The notes under the pieces are model-generated. The model did not search any database. It was not told the DNA's origin and saw only the letters and a list, made by a program, of their open reading frames with translations. The position numbers and the translations under genes are program-made. Below, piece by piece: positions 22,512 to 33,165 of a stretch of 64,000 nucleotides of DNA. The stretch is taken from NCBI RefSeq assembly GCF_011075055.1, contig NC_058137.1, positions 26,025,463 through 26,089,462 on the forward strand. Reading direction: 5' to 3'. Source of the DNA: Mangifera indica (lineage: Eukaryota; Streptophyta; Magnoliopsida; Sapindales; Anacardiaceae). Position 1 is the first letter of the stretch; every line of letters begins with the position of its first letter.

Positions 22512-23696
22512 TCTGGTGGGTGAGACTTTTCTCAATATAGGAAAATTTCAAAAAGCTGAAAGAGCGTCACTTTGTCAATTATTTGTCCAATCAAATTTCC
22601 CACCTTTATTAGTCATGTGCTAAGTTTCACCATGTCCACCCATTTGCTGGCCCTACTACATATAGATAGGCTAAGATTTTCAATTCCATGGAAAATAAAT
22701 GAACCAAAGTTTTCTCAGTACAAGATTAAGTGAAATTAAACGTTCAAAATCTGAAAACATAAGATAGCAGAAAAAAAAAATTTATAATAGAAAATGATTT
22801 TCAAATGAACTATGTATGTTACAATGGATTGCTTTGAATGATATGAATAAAACTGATTGTGCTATTCGTTTATATGATATGATTCATTTGGATGAATTAT
22901 TGTAAACTATGCTAGATGTCATTAATAGAAGGTATAAATAGTAAGAGTCGAACATTTGAGTCTAGTAGCTTAAGATGATCGTGATTAATGCTCTATTATT
23001 TTAAATGTTTTGTAAGTAATAAGTAAATGGTGACCGTGAGTCACACCCAAATGAGGCATGAAGTAGGAATTTGGATGACTTATTTTGACAATTTATTCTG
23101 CCAATAAGAACTTCATTGTTTTACTAAATAACTTTCATGATTCAGGTTAACAATTAAAGTTCGAAACTTTGAGATTGGTTTAGTTAAATCGGAATTTGAA
23201 ACTGTTTGTTCATCCTCATTTAATTGAGTTTATTCTACAATAAGAAAGACTTAAAATTTTCTGTTAATAATAAGAAGAATGATTTGTTTTTACTAGTTTT
23301 CTAGGCAGTAATCTTCTAACTTATCTTTGGGGAGAGGTTTTACATTTATTGAAATAATTTTTTATTTTTAATTTTTTTGAAAAATTAGAGCCACAAAAAT
23401 GTAGATCTTTTGAAATAGTCTTCTAATATATTTTTTGTATTGGTGGCATTTTGTGTAATTATCAGTCAAAATTGACCTGACTGACTTGCTTTAGTTGGAA
23501 GTTTTTGAAGCTATATCGATGTGGTGCAAGACAGGCACAGAATGCTGCCGTTGACGAAGACTAAGTGAGCTTCTTCCACGTATGAGGCCAAAAATTTGGG
23601 CCCTGAAAGTCTAATTTGAGTGTTTTTTTTCCAGGGAGACACCGACTGATCAACTATTACAATTAATGTCGTTAAATCTAATAGTGAGATAGGTAA

Positions 23697-23708
23697 GTGG
23701 ATAAATAG
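23697..23708 (+). promoter_or_regulatory. Candidate TATA element of the DUF2921 gene
   Basis: GTGGATAAATAG, about 80 bp before the ATG at 23783. Position and composition fit a core promoter, but no independent support is available. Confidence 0.3.
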
Positions 23709-23782
23709 ACTTCACTTGATTCTCAAATCCTTATGGTGATTGAATTTTCTTCTTTATTTCACCTTCTTGCTTGAAGAACTAC

Positions 23783-26635
23783 ATGATTATGGCTTCTTCC
23801 TCTGCCGCTTCTTCACATGGTTGGCATCTGCTGCCATGGCTTAAAACTTTCCTAATCCTCTCTGCACTCTTATGTGCAACCATGGTCTCTTGCACTGGAA
23901 CTGAAGTCTCTTATTCTGATCACTGTGCTTCTATTGTCTCTGAGTCAACCCCAAAAGATCCTGAATTCTCCACCTTGCCATTTCCAACCCTCCAATATGG
24001 TTACTATGAGGGTGGGAATAAAATCTTAGATCCGAACCCATCTCAGTACTCATCAGCTGAGAGGAAAACGATGTTGTTTCAGACTGAAAATGTCTATGGC
24101 ACTGATGATTCAGATGTTTTCAAGGTCGATGGAAGCTTGATTTTACATAGCTGGAACCTAAATGTTAGGGATCAGCATATGACATATGCTCAATCAGTCT
24201 TCAGAAGTGGGGGGTTTGGGGAGGGGGCTTTGAGTTTCAATTTAAAAGGATTCTGGTCAATATCTTCCGGGAAGCTGTGCATGGTGGGAAAGAGTTCCAG
24301 TTTCTCGTCAGAAGGTAATGTTCTTCATCATTCTGCTGTCCTGAAGCTTCATGGTGTAAGGACTTCAAGTGATATTACCAGTCTGGTTAGTGGAACTCTG
24401 CAGAGCTTGAGTTCTGCTGATGATTTGAGTTACTTTGATCCGATTTCCCTGTTGATGTTTCCTGAAGTGAATTACAAGTACACCAAGGCTTCAAAAGAAT
24501 CAATCGAAAATGAGTTTTCTGGTGGGATTAATGTTGCAGCAGAGAACTCATCACTCAGTTTACAGAAGAGTAAAACTGTCTGCTCAATCTTTGGGGGAAG
24601 ATACACCGGATATGAATTAGATTATGAAAGTGATTGCAATTCTACAAAGACTTGCAATCCTTTTGGTGATGTTGTTGGATATTTGCCACGAGTGATGTCT
24701 TTGAATAAGTTTCAGTGTTCAGCGGATGAACAAAGTTTAAGGTTTTTGGTGGAATTCCCGAACACTAGCTATTCCAGGTATTACTATTCCAACCCTTTCA
24801 ATCCACGCACAACGTTTGTTGGAGAAGGAACATGGGATTGGAAGAAGAAGCGCCTATGTATTGTTGCTTGCAGAATCTTGAGCGACAATGGTGCTTTGGA
24901 TGGCTCTCGTGTAGAGGATTGTTCCATAAGGTTGACGTTGAGATTTCCTGCAATCTGGTCAATCAGAAACAGAACGGCCATGTCGGGCCAAATTTGGAGT
25001 CAGAAATCTGCAAATGGTGGCAGTTACTTCAACAGAATTGTTTTCCAAAGTACTGAAAATGACTGGTTCCGGCTTCCAGGGCTGAAGTATGTGTATACAG
25101 CAACTGAGAAAGCGAGAAAGATGTCATGCTTGAAGAAGTCACCCGTTAGAGATGGTGGGGGAAAATACCCAGATGGGCACTCTTATGAAATGAGCTTTGA
25201 TATGTCAGTCAGTAGCTCTAGACAGAAAATTGGGTGGGGTTCTTCACTTCAGGTCTCTGTTGGTGATCAAATTATTCAGTCACCAGATTATTACTCCGTG
25301 CCAATCTCAAGCTCTAAGCATATGAGTTCGGGTGTTGAAGAGAATACCAATATTAGTGCACCACTTAACATCAGCTACAAAATAAGCCTCTCACCAGATT
25401 ATTATGTGCAATTGGATAGTGTCAAAAATCTATTCAATACGTCTTTGAGTGAGAAATACGGGCGAGTTGAAATATTTGTTGAAGGGATTTATGATCCTGA
25501 CACTGGGTGCCTTCGCATGGTTGGCTGCAGATATCTTTCCTTGAGCAGTCAGAAGCTGACAAACGATTCAATGGACTGTGAGGTTCTTGTCAATCTTCAG
25601 TTTCCTCCACTAAATGCGAAGAAAAATGGGGTCTATATTAGGGGAACCATCAAAAGTGCTCGCAAAGATTCTGATCCTCTTTACTTTGAGCCTCTTCATG
25701 TCACTTCAACTGCTCATTACACCCTCTGGGAAATAAAATCAATATGGCGGATGGATTTGGAGATCATCATGGCTCTAGTCTCCGACACACTTGCCTGTGT
25801 TTTTATAGTGTTCCAACTTCTGCATGTGAAAAAGAACCCCACAGTTCTGCCTTTCATTTCGCTTCTCATGCTCACAATTTTGACTCTGGGTCACATGGTA
25901 GTACTTGTGTTGAACTTTGAAGCCTTGTTCCTGCGAACCAGAAATCACCAAAGTGTCTTCCTTGGAAGCGGAGGATGGCTAGAAGTGCACGAAGTGATTG
26001 TAAGAATAGTCACAATGGTGGCTTTTCTGTTACAATTTCGTCTTCTCCAGCTTTCGTGGTCCAAAAGAATGGGTGAAAACAACCATAAGGCCTTGTGGGC
26101 TGCAGAGAAGAAGGCATTATTTCTGTCTTTGCCTTTGTATCTAGCTGGAGGTTTAATAACTTTTTATGCAAGCTGGAAGAACAACAATGTTGGGTTTTCA
26201 ACCCAATATTATTATTATTCTCAATTTGACAACAACCAGCATTCTCTTTGGAGGGACTTGAGATCTTATGCTGGTTTCATCCTGGATGGTTTCCTTTTCC
26301 CACAAATCCTCCTCAACATGTTCTACAACTCAAGAGAAAATGCACTTTCTCGCTTCTTTTACATTGGATTCACCTTGGTTCGCTTGGCGCCACATGCATA
26401 TGACCTTTATAGGACTCACAACTATGTCCAAAATTTTGATGGTTCATACATATATGCAGACCCTGCTGCAGATTTTTACTCCACTGCTTGGGATGTCACC
26501 ATCCCACTTGTTGGCATCCTTTTTGCCGCAATCATATACCTCCAGCAGCGATTTGGCGGACGGTGTTTCCTTCCTTGCAGGTTCAGGGAGGTGGAAGTAG
26601 TTTATGAGAAGGTACCCGAAGCTAGTGAAGAATAG
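23783..26635 (+). CDS. DUF2921 polytopic membrane protein, intact
   Basis: A single-exon gene of 950 residues, uninterrupted. The ATG at 23783 is the first in frame and gives a signal peptide (hydrophobic LKTFLILSALLCATMVSC, residues about 20-37). The ectodomain (about 38-640) holds two related modules, the first opening SYSDHCASI with GYYEGGNKI, the second containing FRLPGLKYVYT and GKYPDGHSYEMSF; there are many N-x-S/T sequons (for example NSS, NTS, NRT, NIS). A membrane domain follows (about 655-930) with several spans (MALVSDTLACVFIVFQLL, LPFISLLMLTILTLGHMV, FLSLPLYLAGGLITFYA, ILDGFLFPQILLNMFY, VGILFAAIIYLQQRFG) and a short acidic tail. From family knowledge, the membrane part is related to that of Tul1/FLY1-type transmembrane E3 ligases, but no RING finger is present here, so E3 activity should not be assumed. 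The biochemical role is unknown. It is the only intact member among about six copies in the window. Confidence 0.93.
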   Translation: MIMASSSAASSHGWHLLPWLKTFLILSALLCATMVSCTGTEVSYSDHCASIVSESTPKDPEFSTLPFPTLQYGYYEGGNKILDPNPSQYSSAERKTMLFQTENVYGTDDSDVFKVDGSLILHSWNLNVRDQHMTYAQSVFRSGGFGEGALSFNLKGFWSISSGKLCMVGKSSSFSSEGNVLHHSAVLKLHGVRTSSDITSLVSGTLQSLSSADDLSYFDPISLLMFPEVNYKYTKASKESIENEFSGGINVAAENSSLSLQKSKTVCSIFGGRYTGYELDYESDCNSTKTCNPFGDVVGYLPRVMSLNKFQCSADEQSLRFLVEFPNTSYSRYYYSNPFNPRTTFVGEGTWDWKKKRLCIVACRILSDNGALDGSRVEDCSIRLTLRFPAIWSIRNRTAMSGQIWSQKSANGGSYFNRIVFQSTENDWFRLPGLKYVYTATEKARKMSCLKKSPVRDGGGKYPDGHSYEMSFDMSVSSSRQKIGWGSSLQVSVGDQIIQSPDYYSVPISSSKHMSSGVEENTNISAPLNISYKISLSPDYYVQLDSVKNLFNTSLSEKYGRVEIFVEGIYDPDTGCLRMVGCRYLSLSSQKLTNDSMDCEVLVNLQFPPLNAKKNGVYIRGTIKSARKDSDPLYFEPLHVTSTAHYTLWEIKSIWRMDLEIIMALVSDTLACVFIVFQLLHVKKNPTVLPFISLLMLTILTLGHMVVLVLNFEALFLRTRNHQSVFLGSGGWLEVHEVIVRIVTMVAFLLQFRLLQLSWSKRMGENNHKALWAAEKKALFLSLPLYLAGGLITFYASWKNNNVGFSTQYYYYSQFDNNQHSLWRDLRSYAGFILDGFLFPQILLNMFYNSRENALSRFFYIGFTLVRLAPHAYDLYRTHNYVQNFDGSYIYADPAADFYSTAWDVTIPLVGILFAAIIYLQQRFGGRCFLPCRFREVEVVYEKVPEASEE

Positions 26636-27993
26636 AATAAGTGTCGTTGGTGTAATGTAGTAAACTTTGTATTGCTTTTTTTACTTCTGCCTGATTCCAT
26701 GCTGGTACTGGAAAACCTCTTTGTAAACCAAGACTATGTGCTTCAAGAAATGAGGAGTATCTTGTAATATTATCTTGGATCTTTGTAATTGAGCTATTAA
26801 AAGGGTGTAAATTATCCTGTAGCTATTAAAATAATGTAATGAACTTTTTGGGTTTTTCTTAGTGTTAGCAAAGAGTTTTGTCGCCTTTCTTTTCTAACAG
26901 TGGTATAGCTGTAAAAATTAATTTATAAATTGATTCAATTTTTAGTATGATACTTTGGGCTTTTTGGGTTTGAGTGTTAGTAAGAAATTTTGTGGTTTTT
27001 CTTTCATTAAAGTCACATAGTTGCAAAAAATAATTTATTAATTTACCTGATTTTAGAATATGCTACTCTGGGGGCTAAACCAAATATTTATGCATTTTCT
27101 TTTTAGTTGGGCTTGTTTGATGGTGTTGCCTCCCACAAGACTCATGACCTGGGGAGAGGCAAGTTTGATTTAAGGAAAAACTTGATTCAAGAGAGGGGTT
27201 TCGAGATTTAGTTTGCATGAAGTAAATATCATAAAAGGTGAGAAGGTATGTCTAGTATTTATAAATTTGAGAGTTCTTTATTTGATGTAAAAAATAGTTT
27301 TATGACATTACAAAATACAATTTAAGATTTGTTGGTGTAAAAAAGATCAAATGAGACGTTAGAAGATATTTAATTGAGAAAATGATTGATTTAAAGTAAT
27401 ATTCAAAAGAAAATTGTTAGTACTATTAGATTAACCTTATCCTTATATCAAAATGGATAGTAAGATAAGTTTGAAAATATTTATAGATTAAAGTCACTGA
27501 TTAATAGATTATGTTTAAAGATAGATATGTATCTATCTTAAACAAAAAGGGTAAGAGATAAATCTAAGCTCCAATAAAAGACATGACCAGGACAATACAT
27601 AAGTACTAAAAGAGTAAAATTATATGCACCTACTAACTTGTGAACTAAAGAAAGACTTTACTATATGATGAATTATATATCTTTAATATAAAATTATTTA
27701 ATTACATAATAACACAACAGATACTTACACATAATTTTGTTGTTATTGCATCTAGGAATCCCTCGAGAGGGGGTTGGAAATATTAGAATTTATGTAAAAA
27801 AAAAAAAGATAATACAAGCATCTGAAACTGTATTCTCCAAACTAAGCGTGTTCATTTATTTTCCTGCACAATTCAAAGTACTTATTTGAAGCAAACAAAG
27901 CTTAACATGCTTAACATTTCTATGCTCTGAAAATCATAATCACCCAGAAGAACAAACCTGGAAAACAGAAAAGGGAAAATATATAAGAGAATA
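26636..27993. other. Intergenic between convergent DUF2921 and P450 genes
   Basis: No gene. It contains a short tandem duplication (26846-27075) and, at about 27613-27740, a MITE-like stretch with inverted ends (AAAATTATATGCAC on the left, AAAATTATGTGTAAG on the reversed right) that is also present at the equivalent place, about 46583-46712, in the sister block, so it predates that duplication. Confidence 0.5.
26846..27075. repeat. Tandem duplication, period about 115 bp
   Basis: Two diverged units, each with TTTTTGGGTTT, a GTGTTAG(C/T)AA motif, a T-rich stretch and AATTTATWAATT before a TATGATACT / TATGCTACT ending. The equivalent region of the sister block (45620-45850) shows the same pattern. 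Confidence 0.6.
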
Positions 27994-29666
27994 CTAAGAG
28001 CAATAAGTGATAGGAATCAGCATCAAGTCTGTTTTCCTTCCTAAAGTTATACCAAAGACCTCACTCATGTCTATATCATCAGGATTCATCCCATTCGGGA
28101 GCTTCCAATCAAAATGGTAAAGAAGTTGTGCGAGTGGCAGCTCAATATTTGGTAGTGCGAACGTTAAGCCTGGACAAATTCTCCTTCCAGCTCCAAATGG
28201 AATGTATTCGAAATCCATCCCCCTGAAATCAATTGAGCTGTTAAGGAATCTCTCAGGATAGAATGTCTCAGCGTCATTCCAGTATCCAGGATCTCTTCCA
28301 ATTGCCCATCCGTTGACAATGACTCTGGTTTTCTCAGGAATCTTGTACCCGTTAATCTCACAACTCTCTCTGCATTCCCTTGGAAGTAAAAGAGGTAAAG
28401 GAAAGTGCAGCCTCAGGGTTTCTTTTAGCACTAATTTTAAGTACTTCAATTCCTGAATTTCAGTTTCATCAACATTTCCTTTTCCATCAAAGACTCGTCT
28501 TACTTCAGCTTGTGCTTCTTTCATTACCCTTGGGTTTCTCATCAATTCTGTCATTGCCCACTGTAAAGCCGTTGTTGATGTCTCACTTCCAGCGCCGAAA
28601 ATATCCTTAAAAAAAAAAAAATTAAATTATCAGCTTGGACACAATTTATTCGGTGCCCATTTCCTAGTATCAGAATAATTTCAGTTTGCTTTTATAACAT
28701 AACTCTCAGTGGCAAAGGATTTAAATTCTAAGTGCTTTCAGCAAATTAAAATAATATTATACTAACCCCGATGACTGCTTTGATGTTGTCGTCAGTTAGG
28801 GGAAATTCAAGGTCACCTTCTCGCTGGACTCTCAAAAGAACATCAACTAAATTTTCCTTTACTTCTCTTTCGCTTGTTTGTGTTCTCTCCTTCTCTTTAT
28901 GCTCATTCAGGATTTTTTCAAGTATTCTATCACTCTTCTGATGCAGCTTCTCAAGCTTCCCATCCGTTCCACTAATAACCTGAATTGCTTTAACGGAAGG
29001 GTAGAAATCAACAAGGGAGAAACCTGCAGCTGCCCGTGCGATTTCCAATACGCATGATACGAAAGCTTCTTCATCTTTGCATCTTGCCCCAAAAGCTGCC
29101 CTGGCTGTTATGCCGTATGTCAATCTTACAATTTTATCACTGAGATTGATTACTGATCCATCATGAGCCTGTATGGCATTAATGAGATTTGAGACCTCTT
29201 CTTCCCTGAGTGATCGCAGTGATTGGACTGGCCTTGCACTTAAGAGCTCTATGGTTGCAATTTTTCGGAGCTGTCTCCAATAATTTCCATACGGTGAAAA
29301 ACCAATATCAGTATACCCATAACTTGCCAACTTAGCGGAAACCAGAAGGGGTCTGTCTGCAAACTTGATGTCATGGGTTTTCATAACTTCTCGGGCAATC
29401 TCTGGAGAAGAAACTATGATAGTTGAAACTTCACCGAGTTGGAGGTGCATCAAAGGTCCATATTTTCTGGCCAAGTCTCTGAGGCGGCGATGGGGTAGTG
29501 AACCAACCAGCTGGTGCAAGTTTCCAACGAGAGGTAGTTTCCCGGGCCCTGGAGGCATCTTTGAGCTTGAGTTCCAGGATTTTGATCCCTTTATTATTTT
29601 GGCTGCCATGAACAAGAAAAGGATTGAAATAAATATGGGGGTGAACGAGGGCAGTAGAAGCTCCAT
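27994..29666 (-). CDS. Cytochrome P450, CYP71 family, intact, two exons
   Basis: Join of exon 1 (29666-28767) and exon 2 (28605-27994), encoding 503 residues. The 161-bp intron (28766-28606) is phase 0 with GT at the donor and AAG at the acceptor after a T run, at the position usual for CYP71 genes. Motifs: N-terminal membrane anchor (residues about 5-25), proline hinge [12 protein letters not shown] (38-49), I-helix AGSETS (305-310), ExxR ETLR (362-365), PERF (417-420), heme loop [10 protein letters not shown] (437-446) with Cys444. All catalytic residues are present. The start is the ATG at 29666; upstream in-frame codons lack ATG. It is an ER-bound monooxygenase; the CYP71 family mainly works in specialised metabolism (terpenoids, alkaloids, phenolics), and the substrate cannot be read from sequence. 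It converges on the DUF2921 gene. A decayed sister copy lies at 46989-49053. Confidence 0.93.
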
Positions 29667-29989
29667 GAAAATGAGGAAGACAAACACCAGTATTGATAGA
29701 ACACTCTCCTCCCAAGGAGTTTACTCAAAGTTCAATGTTGTACTACGATCATTTGAACATAATTAGTTGCTTTTTATCGAGAAAACAAGATATTACTTGG
29801 ACTTTTTATTGACAGTTTATTGATGGTTAGTGTACCTTAGCTCGAACCACGTAAGATTTTTATAAAATGGTTACTTGCTGTAGTGTAATTGTAGTCTTTT
29901 ATAAGTCATGTATTTGTTAAACGATAACGTGTGTCTATGTATTCTTTATTTATTTGGGTAAACTCTAATTGGGCCGTAGTGTGCGTGTA

Positions 29990-30028
<39 letters not shown>

Positions 30029-30893
30029 TTGATTCTGGATGCCACATGCAATCTTTTTCATCTCACAGCGAACACCCCACATGTTTGCGATCTGACAGTT
30101 TCACCCCATCTCAAGCCACGTCACAGCCCAAGCAGTCTCTAACTGGGGTTCCTCTGCTGGTGATCTCTACCCTCCACCGGCGTTCATCCTATTCACTCCA
30201 TCTTCACCTTCACCACTCGTCATGTAACTCCCTAGTTGGTAAAAGAGAACAGAGTAATTGATGGAGAAAAAAATTGTAGTTGGTACCGCATCAATTTATT
30301 TTATGTGATAATTTTATTAGGAATTGGTATGTGTAATAATATTATTACGGTTTCTAAGTGTTTAACAAGTTAACATATACTAACCCATAAACTGCTTTTA
30401 TAAATATTGCTGTTAATTACGTGTCAAGTATCAATTAGGGTTTATAATATAAAAATTACATTAAAGTGTAAGTAAAGTAAGTGAGGACGTGTACCACTGA
30501 AAACATAGAGTAAGCTATAATCAAGAGATCAGGCAAAAAGGACAAATAATCTTGTCTTCGTCCTGTAATCTTCTTCATTTTTAGTAAAAGTTTTCTCCAT
30601 CGTTTATCTGCAATTTTTCTTGTATTGCGTTTTCCGTGTAAATGTTTGTGTTTTTGTATTGAGTATTTGTGCTTTATTTTTTTCCCGATTGTCTTTATTG
30701 GGTTACATAACAAACACATAGCTTTATAGTCTTTTATTGATGAGATCGGACTTGTAGTTACAAGCTATCTTCTATTCAACTGCTCTATAAATTACACGAA
30801 AACCTAGGTTTGAATCAAGTGGGGTGAATGAATACATAAATACTTTGCTATATCACCTCAATGTGACAGCCAGTTTACTTATGTCGTTCAGAG
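29667..30893. other. P450 upstream region and orphan 5' flank of a lost P450
   Basis: No intact gene. About 29890-30250 matches 50560-50950, the sequence just upstream of the plus-strand P450 fragment at 51008 (shared GATCTGACAGTTTCACCCCA, CAGCCCAAGC and GGGTTCCTCTG). No P450 coding follows here, so the second gene of the divergent pair has been lost at this site. About 30450-30893 is the conserved 3' flank of the P450 relic at 31737. Confidence 0.55.
29979..30028. repeat. Microsatellite (GT)n(AT)n
   Basis: A GT-rich run passing into about ten AT dinucleotides. Likely length-variable. Confidence 0.95.
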
Positions 30894-31653
30894 GGCCAAA
30901 GGATTTATTTTCACCTAAAGTATCTTTTTATCTTAAGTTTTAACCTCTTAACTTTGAAAATCTCAAATATTTATTCATGACTGGTTAAAATTAACGGTTT
31001 TAGGGGTAAAATCATTATTTTATCTGTAATATTAAAAATAAATTAAAATTTAATCTCCTTTTCCCCCCTAAACCCTAAAAACTAATCCTTTTCCCCCATA
31101 AACCTTAAAAACTAACTATTTCCCCCATAGACAAAGTTTTAAAAAAATAATATTTCCCCCCTAGGGTTTAGTTTTCAAACTTTGGCGCCACCTCCGACGT
31201 CATTGTTGGCGGTCTCTCCCTCCCAAAGCTTCCTCTCCCTCCAACGATATCTTTCATCTCAATAGATGCCCGATTGACGTCGAATCACATTAGGGAGACG
31301 AAGAGCTTCATCAGAAAAATGAAGCCCTTCGTGTTCCCAGACTTCTTCTGGGAAGACGATCATGATTCGATGCCTATCAGGCATCCAACTAAGATGAGAG
31401 AGATCGCCGGAGGGAGATGAAGCTTAGGGAGGGAGAGGCCGCTGGTAATAATTCCGAAGTTTGAAAACTAAACCCTGGGGAGGAAATATCATCTTTTAAA
31501 ATTTTGTCTACAGGGGAAATAGTTAGTTTTTAGGGTTTAGGAGGGAGTTCTGTTAATCTTAACCACTCATAGGTGGGTAAATGAGATTTTCAAAGTTAAG
31601 GGATGAGAAGTTGAGATAAAAAGATACCTTGGGTGGGAAATAGTCCTTTGCCC
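30894..31653. mobile_element. Mutator-like MITE with very long inverted termini
   Basis: A 760-bp element flanked by 9-bp near-identical duplications CGTTCAGAG (30885-30893) and CATTCAGAG (31654-31662). The ends are inverted repeats (left GGCCAAAGGA, right read in reverse GGGGCAAAGGA), similarity continuing through TATCTTTTTATCT and TTAACTTTGAAAATCTCA and, less perfectly, into the CTAAACCCTAAAAACTA segments, so each arm exceeds 150 bp. The central part (about 31190-31440) is more GC-rich and holds one small open frame starting MKPFVFPDFFW, possibly a captured fragment, but no transposase. Target length and long arms fit the Mutator superfamily. The homologous flank at about 215-235 lacks the insert and shows the unoccupied target. 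Confidence 0.85.
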
Positions 31654-31736
31654 CATTCAGAGTCTCAACTTTAAACTGAGATTTACGGTCCAATTTTTCT
31701 AAGACTGCGTGTTCTTATTATTATTATTTTTTCTTA

Positions 31737-32614
31737 AGAAGAAGGTGGAGGATGATAAGGAACGAGAATAATGTGCAGGTTTTCTTTTCTTCCAACTGTT
31801 ATACCAAAGGCTTCTGTCATGTCTAAATCTTCATTCTTCATCCCACTGGGAAGTTTCCAATCAAAATGGTAAAGAAACATCACAAGAGGAAGCTCAACAT
31901 TGGCGAGACCAATTGAAATTCCAGTGCATATTCTCCTGCCAGCCCCAAATGGGATGTACTCGAAACTTGTCCCCTCGTAGTCTATTGAATGGTTAAGGAA
32001 CCTCTCTGAATGGAAAATTTCTTGTTCATTCTAATATTCTGGATCTCTTCCGACTGGCCAGACATTAACAATGACTCTGGTTTTGATGGGTATGTCAAAT
32101 CCATCAGTCACACATTGCTCTCTACATTCTCTAGGAATTAACAGAGGTGCTAGATGATGTAGTCTCAGAGTGTCTTTTACTACTAGCTTCAAAAACTTCA
32201 TTTCATCGGTACTTGTTTCATTGATCTTGCCTTTTTTATTGAAGACTTCCCTCACCTTAGCCTGTGCCTTCTCTAGTACTCTTGTGTTTTTCATCATCTC
32301 ACACAATGCCCAATCTATAGTTGTAGCAGCTGTCTTACCACCAGCACTAAAAATGTCCTGAAAAGAGGATTTTTTTCACAGATCTCAGCTCAGAGGACAA
32401 AGTTATATATAACGAAAAGGATTCTACATCATGGTTAAAACACAATCACAAGTTTTGAAGGGTGGCGTTGAACAGTTCTCACCGCGACCACAACTTTTAT
32501 GTTGTGTATAGAAAACGGAAATTCAAGACCACCATGCTCTTAAACTTTCAAAAGAATATCAACCAGATCATCTTCAGCCTCCCACTTTTGTCACTCAATG
32601 TTTCATTCCTCATC
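31737..32614 (-). pseudogene. Cytochrome P450 relic (CYP71-type), exon 2 plus exon 1 tail
   Basis: Exon 2 (32357-31737) is almost complete: DIFSAGGKTAATT, RLHHLAPLLIPRECRE, ERFLNHS, heme loop [10 protein letters not shown] and a C-terminus nearly identical to the P450 end at 3-152. One in-frame TAG interrupts it right after GRDPEY, where related genes have tryptophan. The acceptor is TTTTCAG. Only the last about 44 codons of exon 1 remain (about 32614-32483, with its own stop), the rest being replaced by sequence that belongs upstream of DUF2921 copies. The I-helix carries GGKT instead of the usual acidic-residue form (D/E before T). Proline in the heme loop CPG is CTG here. Non-functional. 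Confidence 0.9.
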
Positions 32615-33165
32615 TTGTGGTCATATAGTTCAAACCCGAGGAATATGTGAAGAATTTAATAGCTCTTGTGAGTGAGACTTTTCTCAATATAGGAAACCTC
32701 TAAAAAGTTAATTGAGCTTCACTTTGTCAACTATTTGTCAATCAATTTCCCAACCTTTATTAGTAATGTGCTAAGTTTCACCATGTCCGCCCATGTGCCG
32801 GCCCTACTACATATAAATAGACTAAGATTTTCATTTCCACGGAAAATAAATGAACCAAAGTTTTCTCACCACAAGATTGAAGTGAAATTAAATGTTCAAA
32901 ATCTTAAAACATAAGATAGCAGAAAACAAATTTAGATGGTTGGCATGAAGTAGGAGGAATTTAGATGACTTTTTTTTCACAATTTATCCTGCTTATAAGA
33001 ACTTCATTGTTTTACTAAATAACTTTGAGATTGGTTTATTTACCACGGAATTTCAACTATTTATTCATTCTTATTTAATTGAGTTTATTTTACAATAAGA
33101 AAGACTTAAAAATTTTCTGTTTATAATAAGAAGAATGATTTATTTTTACTAGCTTTCTAGCCAGG
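32615..33165. other. DUF2921 upstream sequence, second copy
   Basis: No gene. It matches 22450-23310 with a shortened middle: shared CTACTACATATAAATAGACT-type box, GGAAAATAAATGAACCAAAG, and AATAAGAAGAATGATTT. At about 33165 it joins DUF2921 codons directly, so roughly 850 bp including promoter-proximal DNA and the N-terminal codons are deleted compared with the intact locus. Confidence 0.65.

Larger units (their letters stand above)
21318..23700. other. Intergenic; upstream region of the intact DUF2921 gene
   Basis: No gene. It holds the tandem duplication and MITE at 21691-22511. From about 22440 onward it is matched by 32600-33160 upstream of the broken DUF2921 copy. The part at 23455-23690 (CTATATCGATGTGGTGCAAG, GAGGCCAAAAATTTG, CCAGGGAGACAC) recurs at 59925-60161, so it is probably the conserved promoter/5' leader of this subfamily. 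Confidence 0.55.

Noticed and set aside
23783..26635. RING-type E3 ubiquitin ligase for the DUF2921 gene
   Set aside because: Some database labels use this name for the family, but no C3HC4 or related cysteine/histidine pattern is present after the last membrane span.
29365..29766. Plus-strand open frame of 133 codons over the P450 start
   Set aside because: It is antisense to exon 1 of the intact P450 and has no family features; the P450 frame carries all motifs.
27994..30260. Specialised-metabolite gene cluster
   Set aside because: Only P450 genes are present; no terpene synthase, transferase or other pathway enzyme is visible in the window.
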